Source: Tetrapisispora phaffii CBS 4417
Taxonomy: Eukaryota; Ascomycota; Saccharomycetes; Saccharomycetales; Saccharomycetaceae
DNA length: 64,000 nucleotides
Assembly (NCBI RefSeq): GCF_000236905.1
Contig: NC_016521.1
Coordinates: 62,001 to 126,000 of the forward strand
Direction: 5' to 3'
The position numbers and the translations under genes were made by a program. A model generated the notes under the pieces. That model ran no database searches. It saw nothing but the letters and a program-made list of their open reading frames with translations, and had not been told where the DNA came from. This document shows, in pieces, positions 11,021 through 21,355 of the stretch. Every line of letters begins with the position of its first letter. Position 1 is the stretch's first letter.

Positions 11021-12007
11021 ATGTTCAGTAATATTTTTAATAATATAAGTGCCAGAACTTTAAGATCTAGTTTAAGAGGGACTACCAGGGTTCTTTCCAA
11101 GAGACTATTGAGTAATGCTTCTACCAAGACTGTAAACCAAACTAAATTTCAGAACTTTAAATGGGCAACTGTTGGGTTAGCTACGGGGTTAACCATTCTT
11201 ACAGCCACTTCCACTTATCAAAATGCCAATTCCAGTGAGTTGCATACCTCTACTCATTTGATCAGAAATGATTCTGATGCACAAAAAGAAGGTGAATTAT
11301 CGAACTCGGTTACTGTATACAAGGATGTTAGCCCTTTCCCATTGGTCATTGACAATTCTGTTTATGAATGTATCAAAGGAACTTATGATATGTTAGGTTA
11401 TGGAATCAGAACTGTCTACTTTTATGTGAAATTTAAAGTTTATTGTATGGGTATTTACATTTTAGAAGATGATAAAGCGAAAGTTGGGGAAGTGTTGAAT
11501 TCTAGTTACATGAGTAAGGCGATCATTGGTGCAAAAGAGACTCTATCACAAAAACAAAATGTCTTTGATGCTTTGAACGATCCTGCAAAATCGATGCTTG
11601 TTTTGGAAAATTTGTTAGACAGTAACATTAGACTGTTGGCTAAAATTACTCCTGTTAGAAATACAAGTTTCGCTCATTTAAGGGATGGTATTTCTAATAC
11701 TATCTTGAATCATCCAAATATTGCAGGTCACGAAGAAGAAGTTCAAGCAGGTGTTCAAGAATTTAAAGAGTTGATCGCTGTGAACCATCAAGTCCTAAGG
11801 GATGACGATTTATTCGTGCAATTGAATTCCGATGGATCGTTGACCTTTTCCCAATATTCTCGTAAAAAGAATAAGTACACATATTATGGTTCAGTTAAAA
11901 ACCCAATTGTAGGTAAATTTTTATTTTCTCAATATTTGGGAGGCCCAAAACCTTTATGTCAACAGACTAAAGATAACGTAACAGAAAAATTAGTATCATT
12001 AGTTTGA
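11021..12007 (+). CDS. AIM18: Aim18/Aim46-type mitochondrial chalcone-isomerase-fold protein
   Basis: The 328-residue protein resembles S. cerevisiae Aim18 (321 aa) and its paralogue Aim46, mitochondrial inner-membrane proteins with a chalcone-isomerase-like fold that are not thought to catalyse flavonoid isomerisation. The first 40 residues are rich in Arg, Ser and Leu and lack acids, as in a presequence. A hydrophobic segment follows at about 48-66 (WATVGLATGLTILTA). The CHI-like domain covers roughly 100-325, including the FKVYCMGIYIL strand. S. cerevisiae AIM18 and AIM46 lie on chromosome VIII, the WGD sister of the chromosome X region that supplies HIR3, IML1 and TTI2. Which of the two paralogues it matches better cannot be decided by eye. 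Confidence 0.85.
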   Translation: MFSNIFNNISARTLRSSLRGTTRVLSKRLLSNASTKTVNQTKFQNFKWATVGLATGLTILTATSTYQNANSSELHTSTHLIRNDSDAQKEGELSNSVTVYKDVSPFPLVIDNSVYECIKGTYDMLGYGIRTVYFYVKFKVYCMGIYILEDDKAKVGEVLNSSYMSKAIIGAKETLSQKQNVFDALNDPAKSMLVLENLLDSNIRLLAKITPVRNTSFAHLRDGISNTILNHPNIAGHEEEVQAGVQEFKELIAVNHQVLRDDDLFVQLNSDGSLTFSQYSRKKNKYTYYGSVKNPIVGKFLFSQYLGGPKPLCQQTKDNVTEKLVSLV

Positions 12008-12266
12008 TTAACATTTTTATAGTTCTCCAATATATATATATACATACTATTTTCCTTTACTCAACAATATTAAACATTTTTATTTAATTTAAAGATGGGC
12101 ATTTTTCAGGCATCGCATTCATAACTGAATTTCACAATTTATGATAATGATTATAATAAAAAGAATGAGTACGTCACATAAATACGTATACTATTGAGAT
12201 TTTAAGTACACTTGTTAAAAGGAAAGGGAATAATTGGGAATCACCCCTGAGAAGTGTATTCTAAGA

Positions 12267-13565
12267 ATGTTTACCAGTGCAGATACCGCTGAAATCGAAA
12301 GCCTATTAGATGAATCAGATCTTAAATCTCCAGGATTTCTCAATGATGATGTTGTGAGGAGAATGTGTGAATATATCAGCCATAACAAAAATGGCTCCAA
12401 TTCAGTTAACCTTAAAATAAAATGCATCCAGTTTGTTAGTTATTGTGTCCTTGGTGATATCGTAACAAAAGAAATAAGTGATTTAAGCGCAACAACTGTT
12501 GATTCGGTATTATCAAAAAATATTGATGATAAAGATATTATCATGGATGGATTAATTGCAAACATTCAAAATTTATTATATAAACCTTCAAATAGCTTTG
12601 CAAATGTGCGGTCAAAGAGCTTAGGAAGTGGATTAAATCCAAAACTAGGATTCAATCGAACAGATGAAACTAATTTAGAACAATGGAAACTTAATGGGGG
12701 TCTTTATTCAATACCTTTGCTACATGTTATACTGCGACATTTAGATAGAAAGCATTTTAGTTCAAATATATGGTGGATAACGCCTGCAATCTTAAACCTT
12801 CTAGATGATACAAGTGACCTACATAAAATCAAATTAAAAGGCGTCAAAGCTTTACAAACTTTATTAAAATATCCATTTTGTAGCTTGCCAAATGGCAAAG
12901 AATCACAATGGATTAGTTTTGAACAAACTGGCCTTTTTGGCATATTTGAGCCAATATTAGTGAATATGACATATTTCTTGCCACCGTCCTACCCTGCAAA
13001 AGAAACCTGTATAATTTATGAATCTATTTTCCCTGCTTTGATTTTATTATATAAGAGACAGTATGAAAACAATGAAGTTCAATATAAAACCTGTTTACAG
13101 AAGTTGTTATCAGATAATATATTAACGAATATCTTTCCCAGAATAGTGTCTGAGCATGAATCATTAACTTTAACCACCATCAAGTTTACAAATCAGTTAA
13201 TAAATGAACTAAAGGAAAACATAACGATTTTATTATCGAGATTTATTTTTGTACTTGGCGAATACTTTGTTAAGAATCCATTTTTCACAACTTCGATAGC
13301 AATTGTAGAAGAAACGATAAAGTTAATATCTCTATTAATTAATTTTGCACCTATTGAAAGATTAAACTGTCATAAGTACGACTTCACTGCCTTATTAATA
13401 ATAATCTATGAGAAAAATGATTTGGAAGGAACTTTGGATTCAGATCTGTTAGACAAATTGAAAACAACTTGGGATTCACTTATAGACAAAAAATGTGGAC
13501 TAGATAAGAATGAGATGGAACAATTATTGAAATCGAGAAATAATCTTGAGCAACTATTAAACTAA
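12267..13565 (+). CDS. TTI2: TELO2-interacting protein 2 homologue (Tti2, TTT complex)
   Basis: Tti2 acts with Tel2 and Tti1 in the TTT co-chaperone complex, which matures PI3-kinase-like kinases such as Tor1/2, Mec1 and Tel1. The 432-residue helical-repeat protein is close to the S. cerevisiae length (421 aa). The best landmark is the block around residues 165-200: SSNIWWITPAILNLLDD, followed by KLKGVKALQTLL, the TTI2-family core. Identity is supported by synteny, since TTI2 lies two genes from IML1 in S. cerevisiae and has the same relative orientation. The ATG at 12267 is used rather than an in-frame TTG at 12234. The 259-bp spacer behind the upstream gene suggests its own promoter. Confidence 0.88.
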   Translation: MFTSADTAEIESLLDESDLKSPGFLNDDVVRRMCEYISHNKNGSNSVNLKIKCIQFVSYCVLGDIVTKEISDLSATTVDSVLSKNIDDKDIIMDGLIANIQNLLYKPSNSFANVRSKSLGSGLNPKLGFNRTDETNLEQWKLNGGLYSIPLLHVILRHLDRKHFSSNIWWITPAILNLLDDTSDLHKIKLKGVKALQTLLKYPFCSLPNGKESQWISFEQTGLFGIFEPILVNMTYFLPPSYPAKETCIIYESIFPALILLYKRQYENNEVQYKTCLQKLLSDNILTNIFPRIVSEHESLTLTTIKFTNQLINELKENITILLSRFIFVLGEYFVKNPFFTTSIAIVEETIKLISLLINFAPIERLNCHKYDFTALLIIIYEKNDLEGTLDSDLLDKLKTTWDSLIDKKCGLDKNEMEQLLKSRNNLEQLLN

Positions 13566-13817
13566 ATAATAGATCCAGCAATAAAATTCATGCTTGCAGC
13601 ATTTCAACTGTATGCGAGAGACAGCTCTATTGTAATAGCATTTTTTTTATTATAAAATATAAAAGCATTTTATGTTGTATTATTATTTTTATACATGAAA
13701 TAAGTTGACGAATATAAATAGATAAATCTTATTTGTAATGAAAACTGACGCATCTTCCTCAATATCGAAAGAAAAGATAGTTATATAGTATCAGAATATG
13801 AGCTCCCATTTATAAAA

Positions 13818-14003
13818 TTATTGTGGGTTTTCAACAGGTTTTTCACCTCTAGCAAATCTTGGGTTTCTTGGGTCATTGATGAATTCCTTTGTACCGGCAG
13901 ATAAATCAGCAGCCTTACCCATTAAACAAAACACAGTAGCACCACCGATAAAGAAAGGCCACAATGGCTTCATAATTGGAGTAGGAAATCTTTTTGGTAA
14001 CAT
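13818..14003 (-). CDS. ATP18: ATP synthase subunit i/j
   Basis: Atp18 is a small membrane subunit of the mitochondrial F1Fo ATP synthase, located in the Fo peripheral region and linked to dimer formation. The 61-residue product begins MLPKRFPTPI and contains KAADLS.GTKEFINDPRNPRFA, nearly identical to the 59-residue S. cerevisiae protein. One hydrophobic segment (about 11-28, WPFFIGGATVFCLMG) is the membrane anchor. An in-frame TTG six codons upstream is not the start. In S. cerevisiae ATP18 is likewise the divergent neighbour of the zinc-finger gene TDA9, matching the gene to the right here, though the spacer here is much longer. Confidence 0.96.
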   Translation of the reverse strand: MLPKRFPTPIMKPLWPFFIGGATVFCLMGKAADLSAGTKEFINDPRNPRFARGEKPVENPQ

Positions 14004-14508
14004 ATTTGCTTGCAGTATCAAACTAATCTTTCTGTTTATTTTATTATACTTTTCACCAATACTCTAAATATCTGTTTTTGCGATTAAAACAATACTTTAA
14101 AGCAACCTTATATATATATATAAATGTACACACACTGACACACACATATATTTACATAAACCTATCATTATTAAAACAATGTGTATGCATCTTGAAGCCA
14201 GGGGCAGTTTCAAATCTCATTCGAAACTGTTCAGCCCAATAACTAATTTCTTACTTTTCACTTTTTCAAGAATCATAACCCTACCGAGCGTTAAAAGAGC
14301 GTCTTGCAACTATGGTGCATTAGGTGTTCTTGCCGACTATCACTATTTGATACAAAAGTCACATGGCCATAAATTACCGATGTCTCTCATTGGTTAGTGG
14401 ATAGTGATTGTATTTTGCGAACAAGAAGGAATGCTCACGTACATAGATCGTGTCACGCAGTGACAACAGGATAACACCATACTTTGGCAACCTATTAAAG
14501 GTATTCAT

Positions 14509-14510
<2 letters not shown>

Positions 14511-14543
<33 letters not shown>

Positions 14544-14556
14544 GTATATAGTATAT
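14511..14556. repeat. CA/TA compound microsatellite
   Basis: A run of about ten CA dinucleotides passes directly into a run of TA dinucleotides and then TATGTATATA-type sequence. Simple dinucleotide repeats of this type are Z-DNA or melting prone and length-variable. A shorter TA-CACA repeat lies near 14110-14150 in the ATP18 promoter. Confidence 0.85.
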
Positions 14557-14664
14557 ATGTTATTCTTAATACCAATACAAGTGTTTATATTGTTGGCTTT
14601 CTTTAACTGGGACATGCCCTATAGTGTAGAAACCGTTCAAAGGCAAAAAATTAAAAAGGCACGA

Positions 14665-14675
14665 GAGGGCGGCTA
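14665..14675 (-). promoter_or_regulatory. URS1-like Ume6 site (TAGCCGCC)
   Basis: The plus strand reads GGGCGGCTA, the reverse complement of the TAGCCGCC core of URS1, the site of the Ume6 meiotic repressor/activator. It sits at the edge of a small GC-rich patch. There is no ORF within 2 kb downstream, and ATP18 begins about 660 bp away on the other strand. Confidence 0.5.
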
Positions 14676-14860
14676 AACTTCCGCAACACGGCCACTGTCG
14701 CACGGATCCGGGTAGCGGGTTTGATGTCCGCGGCTAATTGCATAAATTGGTCATCTTTTCTCTCTTCTCCCATATGTATATAGACAGCGTATAGTAAATA
14801 AGATTAAAATGACACAAAACACAAAAAAATATCTATGGTAAAAAGGGAGTTAAAATGTTT

Positions 14861-14877
14861 TATATAAAAGGCGGCTA
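14861..14877 (+). promoter_or_regulatory. TATA box abutting a URS1-like site
   Basis: TATATAAAA at 14861-14869 is followed directly by GGCGGCTA at 14870-14877, a perfect URS1 core in reverse orientation. The pairing looks like a Ume6-controlled promoter directed rightwards, yet the first ATG of a real gene is 2 kb away at 16891. It may drive a meiotic noncoding or 5'-extended transcript of RSF2/TDA9. Confidence 0.45.
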
Positions 14878-15375
14878 TTTCTTTTCTGTCCTCGTTCATT
14901 TTTATTCTCACTTCTTTTTGTTGTATGTATAGAAAGGTTTGTTCCGCTGGTCCAAAAGAAATAAACGACGTGTGTGTGTCTATATGTAAGGTTTATATAT
15001 GTTACCAGGGATTGAATTGTAAAGTATGTATGAGGTTGTTTTGTATATTTATTTACGTTTTTTATATATGATAATTATAGGAGCACAAGCATATAACTGA
15101 CGTTTGATACATCGAATGCGTATGCACATGGAGAGTTCAAAAGAGCGTTTGATCGCAATAACAGTGGAATGCATGTTTTAGTGAAAGCGATTGAACCTTT
15201 GTTTGGCTGTCCGCATGGCAAAGATTGGCATTGGTTTAATACGAACCTTTGAGTTGATATAATACGAGAATTGAACCCAGTTTCGGAAAAACATCGATCT
15301 CAAATGTAACTGAGTTGAATAATCCATAAAAATGTATAATCCGTCGGTTGTGTATATCACATTTGTCCCAATAAG

Positions 15376-15401
15376 TGTGCCATAGTACTGTGCCATAGTA
15401 C
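15376..15401. repeat. 13-bp tandem duplication
   Basis: The 13-mer TGTGCCATAGTAC occurs twice back to back. The second copy is followed by AGTGC, so ACTG and CAGT flank it as short inverted repeats. Function unknown; it could be a chance slippage product or part of a structured RNA in the leader region. Confidence 0.7.
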
Positions 15402-16890
15402 AGTGCTTCAATTGATAACTGCCGATATACCTGGCGGATCTCGTTTATGCGAGTGCAAGCAGGAGAAAGATATATACTGAACTAGTTCGGATACAACAAC
15501 ATATGTCCTTTTTCAAGAGAAAAGTCATCTCATGATGGATTTTGAGACCAATTTAATATCTGCTCTGATACTCTGTTGATAATGAACAGCACAAAATACA
15601 AGATTTCGGAAAAACAAAAAAGAAAAAAGAGAGACCAAAATGGTATAATAGTATTCCACCTATGCACACCCTGTACTTTAATAACGGGATTGTAGATGAC
15701 AAATTTCATAGTACAAATTCCGCACAGTTTAGAATAAGTAGTATTACTCCGTGTTAAGTTAACATTTATTACTTTTATTCTTTCGCAACATATTATTTAT
15801 TTTGTATGCGAAAAATCCCATCGTTGCTAGGTCAATTCTTCGAAATATTATTATAAGAAAATCACGTACAGAAAGAAAAAAAATCTACCATGGTAATCCT
15901 CTGAAGAAGCTAATTATCGTACTGCGACTGCAGTTCATTACTTTGACCACTTTCTGTTTTATTTTTATAATGTTTTTTTATGTGAGATGAAAATTACTTA
16001 AAAGTTGCTACACTCATTTTTATAGATTGTTGTTGTCGTTTTTAAAAGTTTAAATACCCAAACGAAATAACTAATGTTTGAAATTTCAACAACACATTTT
16101 TGCAAAGGTTGAATAATAATTGAAGCATGTGTGTCTCTCGTAAATCTATTATTTATGAGTAGTGTCGTACTGCATTTATTAGATTTCGAACACACCTCTA
16201 TGCCCGATTTAGCAACTAGAACTTAAACTGTTTTCATCAATAATATGTTTGTCTAACGGTTTTCTAATGCATTACGCAATTTTTTTTATCTATTGTCGCT
16301 TTCTCAAATTATTGCTTTTTTTATTTTGAAAAATTTTGAATATACTTAGATAGTTTGTTGCAGTATTCAGTGCGTGAGCATTCTTTCAGTTTCGTAATTC
16401 TAGATATATATTCAGAAGAATCTAATATGGTTTGTAATCATATAAACTAGAGACAAACTAAAAAAAAAAAAAAATAAATAAAATAAAAGATAAGATACAA
16501 AAGTGAAATAAAAACATAATAACTAAAATTGAAAAACTCAAAAACGTATAATAAAAGATTTGTAATATTGGAAACTGGAAAAGTACAAAAATAATAGATA
16601 ATAGAAGGTTACCACGTTATTACAATAATATCGATAATTCCAAACAAGTTATTTGCTGCTTACTATTTTTTGTACATTTTTAATCGAGCAAAATACATTC
16701 TGTCTAAAAATAACAGATACTATTAGTGTTTTGTCATTGTTTGGTTTCGTTTTTATTGAGAGTGTGATAAACTATTTAGAAATCTAACGTTAATTATCAC
16801 TTAAAAATCGATAGATTTGGAACTAACTTTTATCAATTTAGTTACATTAAACAAGACTGAAAACTATTATTTCGATTAGAAAAACGAAAA

Positions 16891-19800
16891 ATGGTAGATA
16901 TGTTAACTACTAATAAACAATCATTTATGGATGCACCAATTCCGATTCCAATAAAATCAAGACCAATTAAAACCGACAAACCAAGACCATTTTTGTGTTC
17001 AATATGTACAAGAGGCTTCGTTAGACAAGAACATTTGAAAAGACATAAAATATCACATACTAATGAAAAACCCTTTTTATGCATATTTTGTGGTAGATGT
17101 TTTGCTAGAAAAGATTTAGTGTTAAGGCACCAATATAAACTACATCCTTCTTTAATAAGTAAAAAAGAAGCAATTAATGATACTGTCTCAGAAAATGAGG
17201 GAACTGTAAATAACACGAATATTGTCAAAATCGCAGGAAATAAGAAAACTATTCTTCCAACACCATTAAATCCTCTTGGTATGACAGCTGCTGAGTTAAA
17301 AAAACAAAATAAGATTGATAAAAGAAATCACACAATGCTTAAAGGAAGTTCCAAAAGAATAAAAGATATTAAAACGGACATGATTAAGAGAGAACTTGAT
17401 AGCAGTAACGCTGACAATAATATAAGTATCCTTAGTGACAGTAGCTCCGAAATTTCAAATTCTGTTAGTCCAACATATGTGTCACCTACTGGTAACTTGA
17501 AGGCACCTCCTGAGAAATTTAGAAAAAGACATGCATCCTTCTCAGCATCAAATGTATATACCTATAGACCAGACAATTTACAAGTTCCATTTCCAGAAAA
17601 AGATGAAAATGAGATGGCAATCGATACTCCTCATCAAGTAGGATTTTCTACTCCTCAAGTGACTCCTAATAGATTGTTAGAAAAAGTTTTTAATTCAGAT
17701 TATCCAGAAAATGATCCATTCCAATTTAGTTTGGATGATCCTCTCCTTCAAAATGTATACAATGAAAAATTCGATGGAAATCCATTAATACAAGGTAATC
17801 ATACCAACGTGAACGGCTCACCTTTACAAGGAAATACTGATGGTAATGCTTATTTAAGTTCCACACAAGATGATATATTATCTAATCCAAAGCTTCGTAA
17901 CAGTGATGGTGTTTTAAATAGCTCATACATTCATTCAGCATCATTCTTATCATTAGCTAATCTGTTGACGAATAGTTCAATAGGTCAAGGTGGTTATTCT
18001 AATAATAGCATGATATTTAACAATGTTGGTATCAATAATCATTCAACAAGTATGAGTAACTTGTTTGATTACTTTAGTAATCCTAGTGAATTGAATTTAG
18101 CTGATAAAAATAATTTAACCAATAATCAATCTATTAAATCATTGAAGAACAATAATAATTTAAATGATAATCAACTAAAAGTTGAAGCTAATAATTCAAA
18201 GTTACCTATTTTAAATAATAGAGATAACTTTGATGATAAATGGTTGGATGATTTTTTGACAGGCAATTCTCAATTCCAAAATGTGGATCTCGATAAATTC
18301 AAATTATCTTCAAAGCATTTTAATGATATTGGCTTTGTCAGCCAAAATTATAGTCCTTCGGAAGACTCTCAGAACAATTCCAATGCCGTTTCTCCAAGAG
18401 TTGATCCACGTCATCTAAGTTCTGAAACAATTTCCTTGGAAAATACAGTGTCTCCACTAACTGATTTAGGTACGGCAAATGACTCAAGTTTACCATCTTT
18501 TGTTACTGATATTAATAAAAGTAATATCTTAACAGCTAACAATCCAAACAAACTCAAATATATCAATAATGGAAGAAAAAATAGTGTCGTTACTCAATTT
18601 TTTAATAACCGTCAACATGCAGTTTTCAATGAAGACTGTCATTTCATGAATGACAGTCTTCATTCTGCAGAAGGAGCAAATATGTTTAACTCGAATTTAC
18701 GAACCAAGCAGGATCCAATGAATAATACAAATAATATCAAATATCCAGAATTTACTGAAGAGATTCGTACCTACATAATAAGCAGTAACAGTTTATCTGG
18801 AGAGTTATTCCCTACAGTTGAAGAATTAAATTCATATACAAAGCTATTTATTATTAAATTTCATAGTCTTTTCCAGTTTATCCATATTCGTTCTATTGAA
18901 ATCAAACCTGATAATTATACCTTTATTTTATCATTAACAGTCATTGGAGCACTACACTCTTTCCATTCCACACACGCTATGCTATTATCAAGAATTTGCT
19001 GGACTCAAATCAAAAATATTATAAATAAGCTTAGCCAAACACATAACTATGCGAATACTCCTCTATGGGTAATTCAGGCAATGATCTTGCTTATCTTTGT
19101 CAACATTTTTAATAATAATTTGAGTGTTGATCAAAAGAAGATTATTCATGCTCAAATTAGCACATTGGTGGAGTTGATTAAAGTAACAAAAATCAACCTA
19201 CCAATCGAAAGCGTTGAAAAACCCCCAATTCAAAGTAATCATGCTATGGACTACCAGGACCATCCTGAGAACTTATCTAAATATTTGGCTCAGTTTAATA
19301 CTTCTGAACAAATTGACAAAGATTTCCAATATTTTATCAAGGCTCAACAACGTATTAGAACATGCCATGTCTTTTTAATTGTTTCTATCATGTTTACAAA
19401 TATGGCCGGTATCGAGTGTTATTTCCATTCAACTGATGTCAAATGTGGTATACCTTGTTATCTTCCAGAGATGTTCGACTGTAGTGATTCTGTACAATGG
19501 TATGAGATGTTACAGAAAAATAAAATTAGATTAGACTCGAAGTTTGCTCTACTAGAACTATGTAATGGAGGTGAAACGTATCAAAATTGTTTGAATTACT
19601 TGGCAAATGGCAATAAATTCTTTTATGAAAATGAAAAATTATCATTTAAGACATTATTATCATTATTGATAGGTATACATGAAAAGATATTTTTGGAAAA
19701 TAACAAGTTAGCACTTCAATATGATAGAAATTCATTAGAAGGTGAAATACAATGGAGATCAAACTCTAAACCAATCATTGATTTTGCCATGAAAAACTGG

Positions 19801-20823
19801 GAGGCTTTATATGTAAAGAATGGCGGTGTTTTAGCTACTGCAGATGCTGAACTAATTAAAAGTTTTACTGCAACGAATATTGAAGCGTTACTGATTATCC
19901 CAATGCACTTATTGGCATGTATTCGTAAATGTGTTAATATTACTCCTATAATGAGCACAATATATCAACAAGATTGGGGTAAGTTGAATAGAATTTTGGA
20001 GAATAAATTTTTTTACTGTGACCTTGACTCTGTGCATGAGGCTACTGAATATTCATTAATGGCCATCAATTTTTGGATTGAAACTGTAGCTGTTGTTGAT
20101 AATGCACAGAAGACATCTAAAAGAACTCCAATTTTTTCTGTAATGAGTATTTTTGTTTCTATATTCATCATTGCTGAACAAATGAAGAGAATTGAGGACT
20201 GGGCTTTTACTATTACTAACGAAGCATTGACACCAAATTCCTTACCATCTATGTTAAAACCATCTGATAGAATGATGTGGTTAAAATGTGAACAAATTTT
20301 GAAAAAAATTGAATTATATCAACTACCAAAAGGTTACAATAAAGAGACGTATTCTGAATTTTTAAGAACTCAAGCTAATGGTGCTTTAGATGTTGATGTA
20401 TTAAACGATAAATTAGCTATATATGCAATGGAATCCTCCACAAACATTCAAGAAACAGCAAATGTCATCAAGAAGGCAAGTCTATCGACAAGAAGTTTAT
20501 ACCTTGGTGTAAGAATATTAGGTGATGCTCCTATATGGCCAATTGCATTATTGTTAGCACATGCATTACAGTCGAGAGCTATTTATGTAAGAGCAAACTA
20601 CAATATTCATAATTCATATATGAACAACATTAGCAACCAACTATTTGATTCTATGAATGTCGAGACATATTACAACTCAGTATTACATTCAACAGACCCA
20701 GGTAATGAAATTCTTAAGAATTCCAATACATTTAATCAATTAGATAACACAACTATGAACATAAATAACACCAATAAAGGTTTCCAAACGGATTCAGATG
20801 ATGATGGAATACTAAGATTTTAG
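16891..20823 (+). CDS. RSF2: C2H2 zinc-finger transcription factor, Rsf2/Tda9 family
   Basis: Rsf2 and Tda9 are WGD paralogues in S. cerevisiae implicated in glycerol-based growth, respiration and carbon-source regulation. The 1310-residue protein starts with two tandem C2H2 fingers: finger 1 ligands C36, C39, H52, H56, and finger 2 ligands C64, C67, H80, H85, with an Adr1-like RQEHLKRH recognition helix. A long Asn/Ser-rich linker (about 150-620) follows, then a fungal transcription-factor regulatory region (about 630-1240) and an acidic C-terminus (DSDDDG). The neighbours mix both paralogues' contexts: ATP18 flanks TDA9, ENT3 lies near RSF2. So RSF2 versus TDA9 is undecided; this may be the sole survivor. 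A perfect 16-bp inverted repeat lies within codons 580-592. Confidence 0.9.
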   Translation: MVDMLTTNKQSFMDAPIPIPIKSRPIKTDKPRPFLCSICTRGFVRQEHLKRHKISHTNEKPFLCIFCGRCFARKDLVLRHQYKLHPSLISKKEAINDTVSENEGTVNNTNIVKIAGNKKTILPTPLNPLGMTAAELKKQNKIDKRNHTMLKGSSKRIKDIKTDMIKRELDSSNADNNISILSDSSSEISNSVSPTYVSPTGNLKAPPEKFRKRHASFSASNVYTYRPDNLQVPFPEKDENEMAIDTPHQVGFSTPQVTPNRLLEKVFNSDYPENDPFQFSLDDPLLQNVYNEKFDGNPLIQGNHTNVNGSPLQGNTDGNAYLSSTQDDILSNPKLRNSDGVLNSSYIHSASFLSLANLLTNSSIGQGGYSNNSMIFNNVGINNHSTSMSNLFDYFSNPSELNLADKNNLTNNQSIKSLKNNNNLNDNQLKVEANNSKLPILNNRDNFDDKWLDDFLTGNSQFQNVDLDKFKLSSKHFNDIGFVSQNYSPSEDSQNNSNAVSPRVDPRHLSSETISLENTVSPLTDLGTANDSSLPSFVTDINKSNILTANNPNKLKYINNGRKNSVVTQFFNNRQHAVFNEDCHFMNDSLHSAEGANMFNSNLRTKQDPMNNTNNIKYPEFTEEIRTYIISSNSLSGELFPTVEELNSYTKLFIIKFHSLFQFIHIRSIEIKPDNYTFILSLTVIGALHSFHSTHAMLLSRICWTQIKNIINKLSQTHNYANTPLWVIQAMILLIFVNIFNNNLSVDQKKIIHAQISTLVELIKVTKINLPIESVEKPPIQSNHAMDYQDHPENLSKYLAQFNTSEQIDKDFQYFIKAQQRIRTCHVFLIVSIMFTNMAGIECYFHSTDVKCGIPCYLPEMFDCSDSVQWYEMLQKNKIRLDSKFALLELCNGGETYQNCLNYLANGNKFFYENEKLSFKTLLSLLIGIHEKIFLENNKLALQYDRNSLEGEIQWRSNSKPIIDFAMKNWEALYVKNGGVLATADAELIKSFTATNIEALLIIPMHLLACIRKCVNITPIMSTIYQQDWGKLNRILENKFFYCDLDSVHEATEYSLMAINFWIETVAVVDNAQKTSKRTPIFSVMSIFVSIFIIAEQMKRIEDWAFTITNEALTPNSLPSMLKPSDRMMWLKCEQILKKIELYQLPKGYNKETYSEFLRTQANGALDVDVLNDKLAIYAMESSTNIQETANVIKKASLSTRSLYLGVRILGDAPIWPIALLLAHALQSRAIYVRANYNIHNSYMNNISNQLFDSMNVETYYNSVLHSTDPGNEILKNSNTFNQLDNTTMNINNTNKGFQTDSDDDGILRF
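18628..18664. repeat. Perfect 16-bp inverted repeat with 5-nt loop inside coding sequence
   Basis: Arms 18628-18643 (AATGAAGACTGTCATT) and 18649-18664 are exact reverse complements, separated by TCATG. The element is in frame within the RSF2/TDA9-like gene, encoding [13 protein letters not shown] in its Asn/Ser-rich linker. Such a long perfect hairpin is uncommon in yeast coding DNA and may be a template-switch product. Confidence 0.93.
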
Positions 20824-21355
20824 AAAAATGTTTCAAGTCTTTAAATGACTTCTATTTCCACGCACGCACGCACGCACACACACATCGTATAGATTAGTTT
20901 TATACTTAATAAATAATTAATGAATTTCCTTTAAAATATCTTTTAACACTTTCACAAGTTAGCATTAACTTACTGACTACCAGCATCCTGAGAAGTTGGT
21001 TTGGTGTTGTTGAGATCGGTCGGTTATTGATCGATCGTATTTGTCACTCAATACGAATTTCAACGATGAAAGAAAAACTGTGTCCCTTTTAAACCAAATC
21101 GATTTTAGAAAAAGAATAATTACAACCTCGATGTAAAACATTTAATAAGTATTTAACTGTATCGGTAGTTTTTATTATCATATCAATCATATAAGGATAA
21201 TTAAAGTTGCGTTAGTCTGTTACTTATTGGGGAGGAAAAACATAATTGAAAAAATTGTTCATAACCAAATATTGTTGCTACACAAAACTTACATTTCAAT
21301 ATTATCATAATAACAAGCGTTTGAAATATATACACTAATAAAAAATAAAGAGGAT
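20824..21355. other. RSF2/TDA9 to ENT3 spacer
   Basis: No gene is seen. It holds the 3' end of the upstream gene and the ENT3 promoter. A CACG/CACA microsatellite lies at about 20859-20884. A GATCGATCG-containing motif cluster lies near 21015-21040. Nothing else is recognisable. Confidence 0.55.
20859..20884. repeat. CACG/CA microsatellite
   Basis: About four CACG units followed by CACACACACA, just 3' of the upstream stop codon. This purine-pyrimidine alternation is Z-DNA prone and probably length-polymorphic. Confidence 0.8.

Larger units (their letters stand above)
14004..16890. other. 2.9-kb gene-free region between ATP18 and RSF2/TDA9
   Basis: No ORF resembling a protein is seen on either strand; the longest open frames are short and compositionally noncoding. 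The region holds two URS1-like sites (14668-14675 and 14870-14877), a GC-rich patch near 14660-14745, CA/TA microsatellites near 14511-14555, a 13-bp tandem duplication at 15376-15401 and a long A tract near 16460-16475. No tRNA B box was found. An RNA gene or very long 5' leader is possible. In S. cerevisiae the snoRNA snR3 maps upstream of RSF2, so an H/ACA RNA may lie here, but I could not delimit one. Confidence 0.55.

Noticed and set aside
13876..14067. 63-codon ORF antisense to ATP18
   Set aside because: Shadow frame of the real, nearly invariant ATP18 gene.
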